A DNA stretch of 64,000 nt from Mermis nigrescens (Eukaryota; Nematoda; Enoplea; Mermithida; Mermithidae): NCBI GenBank assembly GCA_036768485.1, contig JAVLUZ010000340.1:62001-126000 (forward strand), given 5' to 3'. Within the stretch, counting starts at the first letter, position 1, and each line of letters starts with the position of its first letter. Below are positions 34,160 through 46,257 of this stretch, one piece after another. The notes under the pieces are model-generated. The model was not told where the DNA came from. It ran no database searches and saw only the letters and a program-made list of their open reading frames with translations. The position numbers were made by a program, and so were the translations under genes.

Positions 34160-34735
34160 AGTTTGAGGGAGCACCTACAGTATACCAGCATCAGTTTACA
34201 CTTTCTCATATAGCACTATATTTCAAGAACCAATGGTCGGATTTTGTTCAAATTTTCAGGATATGATGTATATAGGCGAGGCATGCTGCGCGCAGAATTA
34301 TAGCGCGCAGCCTACACTATACCAATTTACTGTACACTTTCTCATATAGCACTATATTCCAAGAAACATCAGCCGGATTTTGTTCAATTTTCAGAATATG
34401 ACGTATAAACCTTAGTTGCGCTATGTACAGAATTTTAGCGCGCATTCTACAGTATACCAGTTTACTTTACACTTTCTCGTATAGCACTCTATTCCAAGAA
34501 TCACCAGCCGGATTTTGTTCAAATTTTCAGGATTTGATGTGCAAACCTTAGTTGTACTATGTACAGAATTTTACCGCGCAGAGTACAGTATACCAGTTTA
34601 CTTTACACTTTCTCGCATAGCACTATATTCCAAGAACCGGAAGCCGGATTTTGTTCAAATTTTCAGGATATGATATATAAACCTTAGCTGTGCTATGTAC
34701 AAAATTTTAGCGCACGACCTACTGTATGTTGATTT
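34160..34735. repeat. Four tandem units of about 135 bp, left arm
   Basis: Each unit contains TTTACACTTTCTCATATAGC, CCGGATTTTGTTCAAATTTT and a GCGCGCA word. The TTTACACTTTCTC anchor falls near 34195, 34331, 34465 and 34602. The mirrored array is at 41460-42150. Confidence 0.8.
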
Positions 34736-35019
34736 TTTATTTGCATTGTCTTTACAATGCTTAATTTTTTAGCAGTACCTGTCTAATGATGCCATTAGGG
34801 GTTATTTTTACCCAAAAATGAGCAACCAGTATAGGCAAACATCGCTCAAATTTGATTTTCATGCTATTTTGAGCTTCTCCTCAAAGTTTGAAAAATGCCT
34901 GAAAAAAGGGCGATCTTTGCCTGCCAAGAATCCCTGTGGAATTTTTCTGAGTTATGTTTGCTCATAAGCCCACAATGTTCATTAATGAACACTTAACATC
35001 ATCCATGTCATCAGTACTG

Positions 35020-35380
35020 ATCTAAAAATTGTAGCAAAGTTTGTAATATTTTTTGTAAAGTTTGAATATTTTGTAAAGTGCCTTGAATATTTTGCAGAAT
35101 TTGTACATTTTGCAAGTTTGAATATTTTTCGTAGAATTTTAATATTTTTTGTAAGTTTGGAATATTTTTTGTAAAATTTGGAATAAATTTTACATGCTTA
35201 AGCATAGTAGTTTTGTAAAGTTTGGAATATGGTAAAGTTTTGAAATATTTTTGTAAAGTTTGGAATGTTTTTTGTAAAGTTTTTGAATGTTTTTTTGTTA
35301 AGTTTGAGCTTTTTGGGTTTGGAAATTCTTTTGTAAAGTATGAAATATTTTTATCAAATCTAGGAATTTTTGTATATCAA
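35020..35380. repeat. AT-rich short tandem array, left arm
   Basis: Irregular units near TTTGTAAAGTTTGGAATATT, mirrored at 40810-41160. A second shorter array is at 36290-36490, mirrored at 39540-39835. Confidence 0.75.
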
Positions 35381-38300
35381 ATTTTGGCGTAATCTAATCT
35401 GATTTTCTCAAGCATCATTGACTCTATTTTATATGCTCTGGTGTACCATGCTCCTTCTTTTGCACGATTGATTTTCTGCATGTGAACATACGTAAAATTC
35501 TGTAGACTAATCCATGAATCAAATTTTCTTCTATTCGTTTCTTTATCGTCAGTTGATAAAATTCTGCGTATTGTGGACCCCAAATTTGTCAAGCCTGCAA
35601 ATCATATGAGGTTTTACCTTTAAATCATCAATTTGTAAAAGTATAGAGCCTAATTTCCGTCCTTTTTTAGAGGACAGTCCTTTTATATGCATCAGCGTTT
35701 TTCGAACCTGTCCTTTGTCGCTATTAGCCTGAAAAAAGCTTCTGCCAATAATTACCGCTGTTTTTGGTGATTGGTGCCACTAAGTATCAATTTGTTTTAA
35801 ATTACAGCCAAAATGTATGAGCATTGCAGTTGTAGATGGACGCTCTCTAGACTAACTTTTTTCTTCAGGTTAATATAGTTTTATTTACTGTACTTATTTT
35901 ATTGTTCGTGGTTTTGGTATTATTTTGAACTGTTATTTTGCCATAAAAGTATGGTGTTCTTCATGCTGCATTCCGAACGATGCATCTGTTTAAATAAATC
36001 TAGCAATGGGTGTTCACATCCATTGTATTGATCTTGTATTAACTTGTTAATGATTTCAGTGAAATCATTTGTCAATTTTAGACTTTTGCGAAAACGTCCT
36101 CTGGCATAAAGTATGGGAGCCCTAAGTATAATGCATAACACGTCAATCTATGCCTGCTGTTTGGTTCAGAGGGAATTTTGCTCCCGCTAAAAATATGAAC
36201 CTGTACACACAAAACAATTGATGAACAATATTAATCTCATCTAATAACAGAATTGATCTCTAGAGTTCAAAACTTTGTAGCTTCAACAATTTTTTGTAAA
36301 GTTCGTAATATTCTAAAATATTTTTTGTAAAGTTTGAATTTTTTGTAAAGGTGGAATATATTGTGATTTTCCAAATACTTGTAAAATTTGCTCGGCCTTT
36401 ACCCGCTCAAGCATAGGAATCAAGTTTGGAATATTTTTTGCAAAGTTTGGAATATTTTTAAAAATTTGGAAAATTTCTGCAAAGTTTGATAATCTATTGT
36501 TTAATAGCGGCATGTCGATAAGCGATTTTGCAGCTATACATACTAGCATAAGCAAAAGAATGTGAGTAGCTAATAAAACTCGACAATGGTCAAAATCCAG
36601 TTATCTACTTTGAACATTGTCATGTTCCTCTACAGTATGTGTCGCTGATTGAAATTTTGGAAAACGTATTTTCGCACGTACACAAATGGCTTAGTGTTTT
36701 TCAAAAGCTTCGCGGAATTTCATTGATATTTATGTATATGGCTTAAGCGTTCGTCATATAATTTTTCAAATACAACAAATGAGTTTCAGAGTAAATGAAT
36801 AAATGAGTCACGCAAAATTTAGCCATATGAGAGATTGTAGAGAAGGCGAATAGACTATGCAAAATTATCATGTTTTTGTGTTTGAAGTAGCTTGATTAAA
36901 TATACCCCAAATTTTAACTAAAAATTAGAACATTGCATGATTTAAGAATTTCAAGTGCTAATTCACAGAAAACTTCCGCCTTCTTGATCGAGGAAGTCCA
37001 AGACTTACTTTCCAACTATTTCCACATATACTTTCCGTTGAAGATTTATATCAAAAAAGCTAGGCAATTATGATATTAATGAAGAGGGTACATAATCATT
37101 TCTGCTGGATTTTAACAGTTTCCGAGGTATAAGCCATGAAATAATAATATAATAATAACATAATTATTCAGCTATTGCTTAAATTTAAGAAAGATAGCTT
37201 TTTTCGAGAGGTTTTTTAGCATTTTAACACTGTAAGCTTCGTCATAAATGGCAAACTCTTCTGAACTAGTCCTATAAGTAAAATAATGCATCAGCTTTCA
37301 GAAAAAACTGAATTGTCGACTGTTTTAGTATTTCAAGTAAAAAAACTTGAAAAAGCGGGTCCAACAAGTCAAATAAGGCACAATTTGTGCTTGGAGGAAG
37401 CCTCATTGGGGCGAACTGCTGCACCACTGCCGAACATGAAGTGTATTCATGCATGAATTAAATTTACCCGATGTCTGATGAAAACAGAAATTTAAGCAAA
37501 AGTTCAGATAATTTTTTTATTTATTGTAAACCATATTTCTGTGTGCTATTACATATTAGAGGAAAATAGTCAAATAACTGTAATTTTTGTCTTGAAAATA
37601 TTATGCTAAGTTCTGAAAACTTCTCAATCCACTGGTTTGTGTTTCAAACCATAAATAAATACAAAATGGGTAATTTTCGTATTTATCCACACAAGATGGC
37701 TCCATGTGTTTTTTAAGCAAATAACTGATTCAGTGCTCACTTCTTTTATGACAATTTTATCATTTAAATAATAACCAAACAAACATAATATTTACTATCC
37801 TCTCTTATTTTTCAGCTAATGTAGAGTTATTTATGCAAAGATACTTATCCTATTAGATTCTTATATATTTAATGTTTTGATCCTAGATATATAGTAGGGG
37901 TAATCGGAAAAAGGTCAAAATCGAGCTTTTATTAGGCTAATATTCATATTTGTTTTTACTCTATTGATTTTAAAATATGCATGACCTCATTCAAGCTCAA
38001 TTTGACCTTTTTCCGATTGCCCCTACTATATATCTAGGATCAAGACGTGCCAAATTATGCTAGAATCTAGTGTGAAAATTAGGATAAATTACCATCTTTG
38101 CATAAATAGCTCTACATTTAGCTTAAAAATAAGAGAGGATGGTAAATATTATGTTTGTTTGGTGTAACAAATGATAAAATTGTCATAAAGATGAAGCACT
38201 TTAGTCAGTTATTTGGTTAAAAACACATGGGAAAGCATGCATCTACCAATGTGGATAAACTACGAAAATTACCCATTTTTTACATGTTTATTTATGGTTT

Positions 38301-39539
38301 GAGGCACGAACCCTCGGATGGATTGAGAAGTTTCTTACAACTTAGCATAATATTTTCAAGACAAAGGTACAGTATTTGACTATTTCCTTCTAATATGTAA
38401 TAGCACACAAAGTATGAGTGCACACAACAGAAATAAAATTATCTGCACTGTTTTCATCAGACATCGGGTAAATTTAATTCATGCATGAGGTGATTTACTT
38501 GATGTTCGGCAGTGTCTGCAACAGGATTCACCCCAATTGGGCGCTCCTCAAAGCAAAAATTGTGCCTTATATTAGAATAAAGAGCCATTTGACATGTTGG
38601 ATTGCTTATTCCAAGTTTTTACTTGAGTACTAAAAAAAGCTGTACCTAGGTTTACCCGCAAGCTGATACCTTGTACTTATAACACTAGTACAGAAGAGTT
38701 TTTCGGCCATTGCTCCAGTCTCAAGAAACTTACAGTGTTAATATGCTAAAAAACCTATCAAAAAGGCTATCTTTCTTAAACTTAAGCAATAGCTGAATAT
38801 AATCATATTATTATTATATTATTGTTTCATTGGCTTATACCTCAGAAGCTGTTGGAAATCCAGCAGAAGCTGCATATATCAAAGTTATCAACCATGCACC
38901 CACTCTATTATTATCATAGCCCCCTAGCTTTTTGATAGAAATCTTCTGTAGGAGGGTAAAAATATGTAGAAATAGGAAAGTACTGGCGTCTGGAGTTCCT
39001 CTATCGAAGGAGGCGGAAGTTTTTTGTGAATTGCTGCCCAAATTTCTAAATTTCATGCAATGTCCTATGATTTCTAGTTAAAAATTTGGGGTATATTTGT
39101 CATATATTACTTAAAAACAATAAAACACGATAATTTTGCATAGTCTATTCATATACTCTACAATCTCAGATAAAATATGGCTAAATTTTGCGTGACTCAT
39201 TTGATTCATTTACTTTGTGGAAAGACCTATGTTTGTTTCACACGGTATTTGAAGGATTATATGACAGGCTGAAGCAAACCATACATAAATATCAAAGAAA
39301 GTCCATGGCTATGAGACAAACACTAAGCCATTTGTGTCCGTGCAGAAAATACATGCAATTTTCCCAAATTTAAATCTAATCAAGCATTTCATATTTTGAT
39401 TAACATGACTATATTCAAGTAGATCATTTCGGGATTTTGACCATTGTCGAGTTTTGTCATTTTTCTGCATTCTTTGTATGCTAGTGTATGTATAGCCTAC
39501 AAAATTTGTCAGCAATCCTGGAGCAATACCATATTAAAT

Positions 39540-39835
39540 GTAGATTATCCAAACTTTGCAAGAAATTTTCCAAATTTTGCAAGAAATTTTCCAAATTTTA
39601 CAAAAAATATTCCAAACTTTACAAAAAATATTCCAAACTTAGCCAAATTCCTATGCTTAGCGGGTAAAATTAATTTCAAATTTTACAAAAAATATTCCAA
39701 ACTTTACGAAATATATTCCACCCTTTACAAAAAATTCCAAACTTTACAAAAAATATTTTAAATTTACAAAAAATATTACAGACTTTACAAAAATTGCTGA
39801 AACTTTACAAAAAGTTTTTGAAACTCTAGAAATTT
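39540..39835. repeat. AT-rich short tandem array, right arm inner block
   Basis: Units of CAAACTTTACAAAAAATATTC type, the mirror of 36290-36490. The frame across it (39444-39761) is low-complexity and not a gene. Confidence 0.7.
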
Positions 39836-40809
39836 TTAGATCAATTCTGATGACACAGATGAAGTTATGTGTTCATCAATGATTTTTGTGTACAGGTTCG
39901 CAAAGTAAAACCTAGCTCAGGCTTAAAAATTTCTCTAGCAACAGCAGGCATAGATTGCCCTTTTCCGGGCGTGTTAATGCATTATATACTTAGGCTCCCA
40001 CATACTTTAGGCTGAAAAAAAGGACATTTTCGCAAAAAGTCTAAATTGACAAATGTCCAATACTGAAATCATACACAACTAAGTTAATACAAGATCAATA
40101 CAATGAGATTAACGAACATACTTATTGCTAGATTTAATTTGTCTAAGCAAGTTATCGTTCTGAATGCAGCATTAAAAATTTAACAGCATACTTTTTATGG
40201 CAAAATGAGCAGTTCAGAATAATGCAAAATTACGGGGTAATAAAATAAGTACAGTAAATAAAACTATATTAACCTGAAAGAAAGAAGTTAGTCTATAAAA
40301 AACGTCCATCATATAACTGCAATGCTCATAATAACGGTGCAACATTAATTTAAAACAAAATTATTCGCGAATGGCCAGTCACCCGACACAACGGTAATTG
40401 TGTAGAGATTTTTTCAGGCTAAGTAGCGACAAAAAGGACAAGAAAAGGACAGGTTTTAGAAAAGGACGCTGATGCATATAAAAGGACAAAAAAACTGTCC
40501 TCTAAAAAGGACAAATGGGAGCCCTATATATACTACAAGTGATGCATTTTAAAGGTAAAACTCATATTTTTAAAATTGACAAATTTAGGGGTCCGCATTA
40601 ATCTTTGCAAATTTTATCAACTGACGATAAGGAAATGAATGTATGAAGAAGAACTGGATCTATGGATTAGTCTACAAATTTTGCAATGTGACCTTTATAG
40701 TGTTCACATGCAGAAAATCAATCCTTACAGGTGCAAAAGAGGAGCATGAGTTGCACCAGACATATTAAATAGAGTCAACGATGCTTGAGAAATGCAGATT
40801 AGATACATA

Positions 40810-41160
40810 AAATTTGACACTTCACAAAACAATTCCCAAATTTGACAAAAATATTCCATACTTTACAAAAAAATTTCCAAACTTAACAAAAAAACATTCC
40901 AAACTTTACAAAAAACATTCCAAACTTTACAAAAAATATTCCAAACTTTACAAAAATTATTCCAAACTTTACAAAACTACTATGCTTAAGCATGTAAAAT
41001 TTATTCCAAATTTTACAAAAAATATTACAAACTTTACAAAAAATATTCCAAATTCTACAAAAAATATTCAAACTTTACAAAAAATATTACAAATTTACAA
41101 AAATATTCAAAACTTTACAAAAAATATTCCCAACTCTACAAAAATATTCCAAACTTTGCT
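40810..41160. repeat. AT-rich short tandem array, right arm outer block
   Basis: Mirror of 35020-35380, with some 16 units of about 21-23 bp. Frames here are low-complexity artefacts. Confidence 0.75.
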
Positions 41161-41459
41161 AATTTTTAGATCAGTTCTGATGACATGGATGAAGTTATGT
41201 TCAGTAATGAATTTTGTGTGAGGTTTATAAAGTAAACGCTAGCTCAGGGTTTAAAAAAATTCCCACGAATTCAACAGCAGGCAAAGATCGCCCTTTTTCA
41301 GGCGTTTTCTGATAAACTTTGAGAAGCCTCCAAATAGCATGAAAATCAAATTTGAGCGATGTTTGCCTATACTGGTTGCCATTTTTTGGGTAAAAATAAC
41401 CCCCACGGCATCATTAGACAGGTACTGTTAAAAATTAAGCATTGTGAAGACAATGCAAA

Positions 41460-42150
41460 TAAAAATCAACATACAGTAGGTCATGCGCTAAAATTTTGTA
41501 CATAGCACAGCTAAGGTTTATATATCATATCCTGAAAATTTGAACAAAATCCGGCTTCCGGTTCTTGGAATATAGTGCTATGCGAGAAAGTGTAAAGTAA
41601 ACTGGTATACTGTACTCTGCGCGGTAAAATTCTGTACATAGTACAACTAAGGTTTGCACATCAAATCCTAAAATTTGAACAAAATCCCGGCTGGTGATTC
41701 TTGGAATAGAGTGCTATACGAGAAAGTAAAGTAAACTGGTATACTGTAGAATGCGCGCTAAAATTCTGTACATAGCGCAACTAAGGTTTATACGTCATAT
41801 TCTGAAAATTGAACAAAATCCGGCTGATGTTTCTTGGAATATAGTGCTATATGAGAAAGTGTACAGTAAATTGGTATGTGCGTAGGCTGCGCGCTAAAAT
41901 TTCTGCGCGCAGCATGCCTCGCCTATATACATGATATCCTGAAAATTTGAACAAAATCCGACCATTGGTTCTTGAGTTAAGTAAAAGTGTAAACTAATGC
42001 TGGTAATACTGTAGGCTGCGCGCTAAAATTCTGTGCGCAGCATTGCCTCGCCTATATACATCATATCCTGAAAATTTGAACAAAATCCGACCATTGGTTC
42101 CTTGAAATATAGTGCTATATGAGAAAGTGTAAACTGATGCTGGTTTACTG
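41460..42150. repeat. Five tandem units of about 135 bp, right arm
   Basis: Mirror of 34160-34735 with one more unit. The GAGAAAGTGTA anchor falls near 41584, 41721, 41853, 41981 (altered) and 42121. The last two units both carry GCCTCGCCTATATACAT. Confidence 0.8.
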
Positions 42151-42518
42151 TAGGTGCTGCCTCAAAATTTTTGAAATAGTTTGCTAATAAGGTGTTCATC
42201 CTACCCCTAAGATTTGAGCCCGATCTGGTTTGTTGGTTCTTGACTTGCGCCTGTTGAAAAATAACCCCGGGGTAATAACCCCCTGGGTAATAACACCCGG
42301 GGTAACCCATGGAAATTTCTCCCTGGCCCTGGGCCCTGGCCCTGGGCTGGACGCGCCCTCCCCGGGCAGGTTTGGGCACGCCCCTACACTATAGCACAGC
42401 CTATGCTAAAGCATTGCTCCCTGAGAAAAGCCGGGGAGCAGATTCTGAGCCCCTCCGCCTATGTTATAACATAGCCTGTGTTATAACGTTGCGGACTAGG
42501 GGAACACGCCTAACTACT

Positions 42519-42740
42519 AACTGGTCAATCAATTGCGAAAAATCCAACGGAGATGATAAATCATTTTCAATTGAAATAATCGGTAGTGAACTTAGACGAG
42601 AATCAGTCATAGTTGACTGCAAATATATCTTTATTAATTCCAGTTTCGAGAAGGAACGTCCTGCTGAGGCCACACAGTAATAGGTATTGCAAGTAAAATC
42701 CCTCATTTACGGATTGACATTCTGAAAATGAAGTTTCCGA
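42519..42740 (-). pseudogene. hAT transposase C-terminal region (upstream half)
   Basis: On the minus strand, ILLAIPITV is followed by a two-base frame slip. Then come ASAGRSFSKLELIKIYLQST, MTDSRLSSLPIISIENDL and DFSQLIDQ. The A-S-A-x-R-S-F-S-K-L-x-L-I-K-x-Y-L-R-S-T-M block is the hallmark of the hAT dimerisation region. The frame stops at the palindrome and continues at 33775. The Glu normal in the A-E-R-S-F-S motif is Gly here. The gene is dead through the slip, the insertion and loss of upstream parts. Confidence 0.85.
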
Positions 42741-43539
42741 ATTTTTAAATAAATATATTAAATAATTTTAGATCCTTTTTCATTCTGTTCAACAGAAATA
42801 AGCAGCATCTATTAGAAAACAAAAACATCTAGAAGTATATTGATGTAACGAGAAAATTAAAAATGTCTGAAATATCGCAAATCTGAACTCTTATATCAGT
42901 TTTGCAAGGAATAACGCAGATAAAGACAAACTGGGAGAATAAGAAAGTTTATGGAAAACGATTGATATTTCGCAGTGCACAGTTATTATTAATATTTGTA
43001 TTAAAGAGAATAAGCGAATTAAAGTCAGATTAAGCACAAACAAAAAGGAATTTCATATCATTGCTTGCTATTGCAACTTGTTAATAAGAAATAATGAATT
43101 TCAAAATAATAAAATATGATTTGAATTTATTAAAGGCAATTATAAGATAGGATTTTTGTTTACATTTCGTAGAGCTTCTATATCAAGGTAACTGAAAACG
43201 TTTAATGTTTATACGAATCTAACTTATTCATATTAAACAAGGTTAAACTCAATAAAACAAAATGAAAATTGTTCATTAAATCTAAGATTTTCGGAATATG
43301 TAAAGCTTCACAGAAAATCAGATGCATAGAGAGAAATACTGTTATATCAGAGGAGCTGTAACGATAGAAACAGATTAAAACAACATTCATGTAGTAAAAC
43401 CATAAGCCTCCATCCATATGTATTTTACATCTACATCCATACATCCATTGCAGTACCGCGCACGACTCAGACAACTACAGCTACATACGTGTATGACTGT
43501 CACTTATAAAATGTACTGATGGATTTCCGTCTGTTTCTG
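42741..43539. other. Interior of the hAT nest, unrecognised
   Basis: AT-rich sequence between the hAT transposase fragment and the second hAT. It may be decayed upstream transposase; I could not read it as such. Confidence 0.4.
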
Positions 43540-44257
43540 GACACGATCAGTGTTGCCAACCCAAATTTTCAAAAACCTCAAATCACTGGCCCAAAAAACC
43601 TCAAAAATTAGGGTAAAACTAAAAATTTAGAAATGAATTCTATCCAGTAAACAATAAGGTTTACAGGCTTTGTAGCTATTTTCATTTAAACTTAGCCCAA
43701 ATTTATGTGATTCTGCTTAAATGGTTCTAATTTCATAGCTTTTACTCAGTTTTAGAATTGTATTAATTCATCTTGTGGTTAAATTTTCTGTAAGCCAAAC
43801 ATGATAGTATGAAAATACGTATGTTAATAGCAGCCAAACTAAGTATGCTGTTCCAAAATTTTATTTCTATAAATCTATAATGATAAAGCTTCAAATTAAG
43901 CACGTCGGTTATGTAGCAGAGGTGCTACTATACAATTTGAAATGGATACTTTGAAGTTAAACCCGTGAGGTTAATGTTATATTGTTTCTCAATTATATTG
44001 AATATTAGCGCAGAAAGTGAGCAAGAGCCCAAGTAGTCGGCTAGTACTATACACGCATGTTAGAGCGGAAGATCCAGGAAACCGGTGCGGGTAAAATTTT
44101 GCTCACTAAGTAACGTGGTTGGCAGGTTGTCACGTCACGATTAGAGGTCTCACGGAGATCCCTTTGGGATGCTCCCCCAAAGGGCCTCTTTGATAAGAGG
44201 GGTGGTGTAAGTGCGGTGCATATACACACTCATCGAACTCATGCGCTATTTCTTTAC

Positions 44258-44350
44258 CGACAGCTCGTTTCGCTGTTCGGATGTGCTTTCCCGTCAGCTC
44301 GTTTCGCTGTTCAGATGTGCTTTCCCAGCAGCTCGTTTCGCTTCCGGCTC
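44258..44350. repeat. 37-bp tandem repeat
   Basis: Two and a half units containing CAGCTCGTTTCGCTGTTC and GATGTGCTTTCCC in direct order. Confidence 0.75.
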
Positions 44351-44579
44351 CGGATTAAATAGCGCAAATCTTTAGGTAATTGAGCACTGGTTCGGCTAGC
44401 GCAAGCGACCGAACACTGCGCAGTGGCGAATCTTCGGATCTGCCCAGTTTTTAGGCTTCTCAATTAAAGTTATATCATCATCACGGTGGTCCTCTTTGGG
44501 CCTAGCAGCATCATTTTTATGATCGTACATGGCAACATTAAAGCGTTTGATTACGTCATTTCAATCCGTACCTAACGCA

Positions 44580-44816
44580 CTAAATTGCATCTAGGATATC
44601 TGTATCTAGACGATTCCTGAGCTTATTTTTGACAACATTCATGATCGAGAAAACTCCTTCTACAGCAGCATTAGAAAATGGTAAAGTTAACATAGAGAAG
44701 CTGAATCGCACAATATTTGCATATCGACACTCACCATCAGCCTTTAATTCACGACTAGCTTCAATCCAAAAATCAACAAGGTTTTTTGTACAGATCCAGT
44801 CAGTTTTATGGTGCAC
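44580..44816 (-). pseudogene. hAT transposase dimerisation-domain fragment
   Basis: The frame reads LVDFWIEASRELKADGECRY, then IVRFSFSMLTLPFSNAAVEG and VFSIMNVVKNKLRNRLDTDI, ending DAI and stop. L-P-x-S-N-A-x-V-E-x-V-F-S-x-M-N-x-V-K-x-K-L-R-N-R is the conserved hAT C-terminal block. The usual Arg after VE is Gly here. Upstream transposase parts are not visible. Its place inside a hAT element with intact duplications supports the call. Confidence 0.82.
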
Positions 44817-44919
44817 ATCTTATATTCTAGAGCACAGCTGTTGATGTTCTCTCGTCCAATTCGAGATTCAAAATTCTTGAGCAATGAAAGAATGCTCGCC
44901 AAATTTTATGTGTTACCCC

Positions 44920-45342
44920 CAGACCCGTATCCAGGATTTTATTTGGGGGAGGGGGGCGACCAAAATTTCTTTAAGAGGGACAAAAGGATGAATTTAAAAA
45001 GACGTTTTATGACCACTAGAGCTGTACAATTCGTAAATTTTGCTACCCAAATGCTAAAAAAACATGGTGAGAATCCAATAGACACCCTCTTAAATAAAGG
45101 CCATTTTCTGCATGAAAGCTGAGCAGAACAGAAGAAATAGATGCAAAATACGCTTTAGGTTGTATAGAGACTAAAATTCGAGCGTTGAACCGCGCGCTTG
45201 GGACTAAGTAGACTCTAATCATAATTTTAAAATTTTTTGCGATTTTGGCTACAAAAGCAAAGGGGGGAATATAGGAAAAAATCATTCTCATATTTCATTT
45301 TGGTGGAGCACGTGCCTCCTACTCCCCCTGGATACGGGCCTG
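44920..45342. mobile_element. 423 bp hAT-like MITE with CAGACCCGTATCCAGG ends
   Basis: Ends are CAGACCCGTATCCAGG and CCTGGATACGGGCCTG, inverted copies with one difference. The flanks GTTACCCC and ATTACCCC match at 7 of 8 positions. No coding content. It is nested within the 43548-46098 hAT. Confidence 0.8.
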
Positions 45343-46257
45343 ATTACCCCTGTTGATTATTGGACAAACAGGTCTATACCTACCTAGTCTACACAAACAA
45401 TCAAGCAGATTTTAACCCAGTGAAAGGAATTTAGAGATTCTTAGCTGCATATAATAAGTGCTTTAAATGATTAGAGAATCGAAGATAAATTTGTTATTCA
45501 TAATTAATTATAATTACGTTTGGCACACCGTTCCGTAGTCAGGTCAAGTGTTTTACCAAATGGGACAACGCAAAAAGAAATCCAGTTTACTTATAGGCAG
45601 AGGAAATTCACAAAACAGTTTTATTTATTTATTTTTTTCAAATCAAGTTTTATATTACGAACATAGGCTTGACTAAAAAAGAAGCGCAACTCGTGTTTAA
45701 AAGATATAGATATGCAACGTAGGTAGATATGCGAAATCAGAACGAATGCGTGTATGAACGTTATTAAATTGGAAATAAAAGCTAACATTGACGTTAAAAC
45801 AAATGAAGTAAATCCTTCTCTGTGCACCTGCACAAGCCACAAAGTAAGCAAAAAGGTTAATTTGAACTTCTTCAGTTTGGGGTTAGTAATGAAATTTCTT
45901 GTTGTTGTTGTTGTATTTTTCATACGTTTTATGTATGTGGTAGCACTCCCGCTTTGGTTGTTATTACTCCCACGTTGGTTGGTTTATTAAGTACTGCGGC
46001 TTACTTTGAGATTATAGATGTAGTAAAGGCCTAAAAAAATCTCAAATGTAAAAAATAACCTCAAAATTTGAGGTAAAACCCCACGGTTGGCCACCCCGGA
46101 CACGATTGCTAATTTAAATTCAACTTTTGTTCAGGCACGCAAATCATTTTAGGCAAAAATCTGCTGCCTTGTTCTCAAAACGCAATTCTTCCATGTACGC
46201 TACATGCATGAGTATCGGTGACATACACGCCGTATAATTAAGTGTTTTATGTACCTA

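Larger units (their letters stand above)
33776..42518. mobile_element. 8.7 kb foldback palindrome with 6-bp target duplication
   Basis: The two halves are imperfect inverted copies of each other over their whole length. The left arm is 33776-37927, the loop about 37928-37992 (65 bp) and the right arm 37993-42518. The termini are AGTAGTTAGGCGTGTT and its inverse. AACTGG occurs at 33770-33775 and 42519-42524. Removing the element and one AACTGG rejoins the interrupted hAT transposase in frame. Each arm has, from the outside in, the following parts: a 300 bp GC-rich end with 14-bp CCCAGGGCCAGGGG units (about four left, two right); a CCCCGGG/TTATTACCC block; four to five tandem units of about 135 bp; two AT-rich blocks of GTAAAGTTTGGAATATTTTT units; and a conserved inner part. 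I found no transposase or polymerase gene. Superfamily is not established. Confidence 0.9.
43548..46098. mobile_element. 2.55 kb hAT element with CAGTGTTGCCAACC ends
   Basis: The left end is CAGTGTTGCCAACCC and the right end reads, inverted, CGGGGTGGCCAACC. An exact 8-bp duplication, GACACGAT, is at 43540-43547 and 46099-46106. Subterminal AAAACCTCAAA words are inverted between ends. A hAT dimerisation fragment lies inside on the minus strand, so this is an internally deleted relative of an autonomous hAT. A smaller element (44920-45342) is nested in it. Confidence 0.87.

Noticed and set aside
40814..41221. 135-codon open frame rich in K, N, F and Y
   Set aside because: Low-complexity translation of an AT-rich tandem array.
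33776..42518. Assembly artefact explanation for the palindrome
   Set aside because: Arms differ in length, unit numbers and many bases. The target duplication plus the rejoined hAT frame define a true insertion, though read support was not available to me.
45621..45990. Hydrophobic open frames at 45621-45923 (minus) and 45754-45990 (plus)
   Set aside because: They overlap each other inside a decayed hAT and resemble no family known to me.
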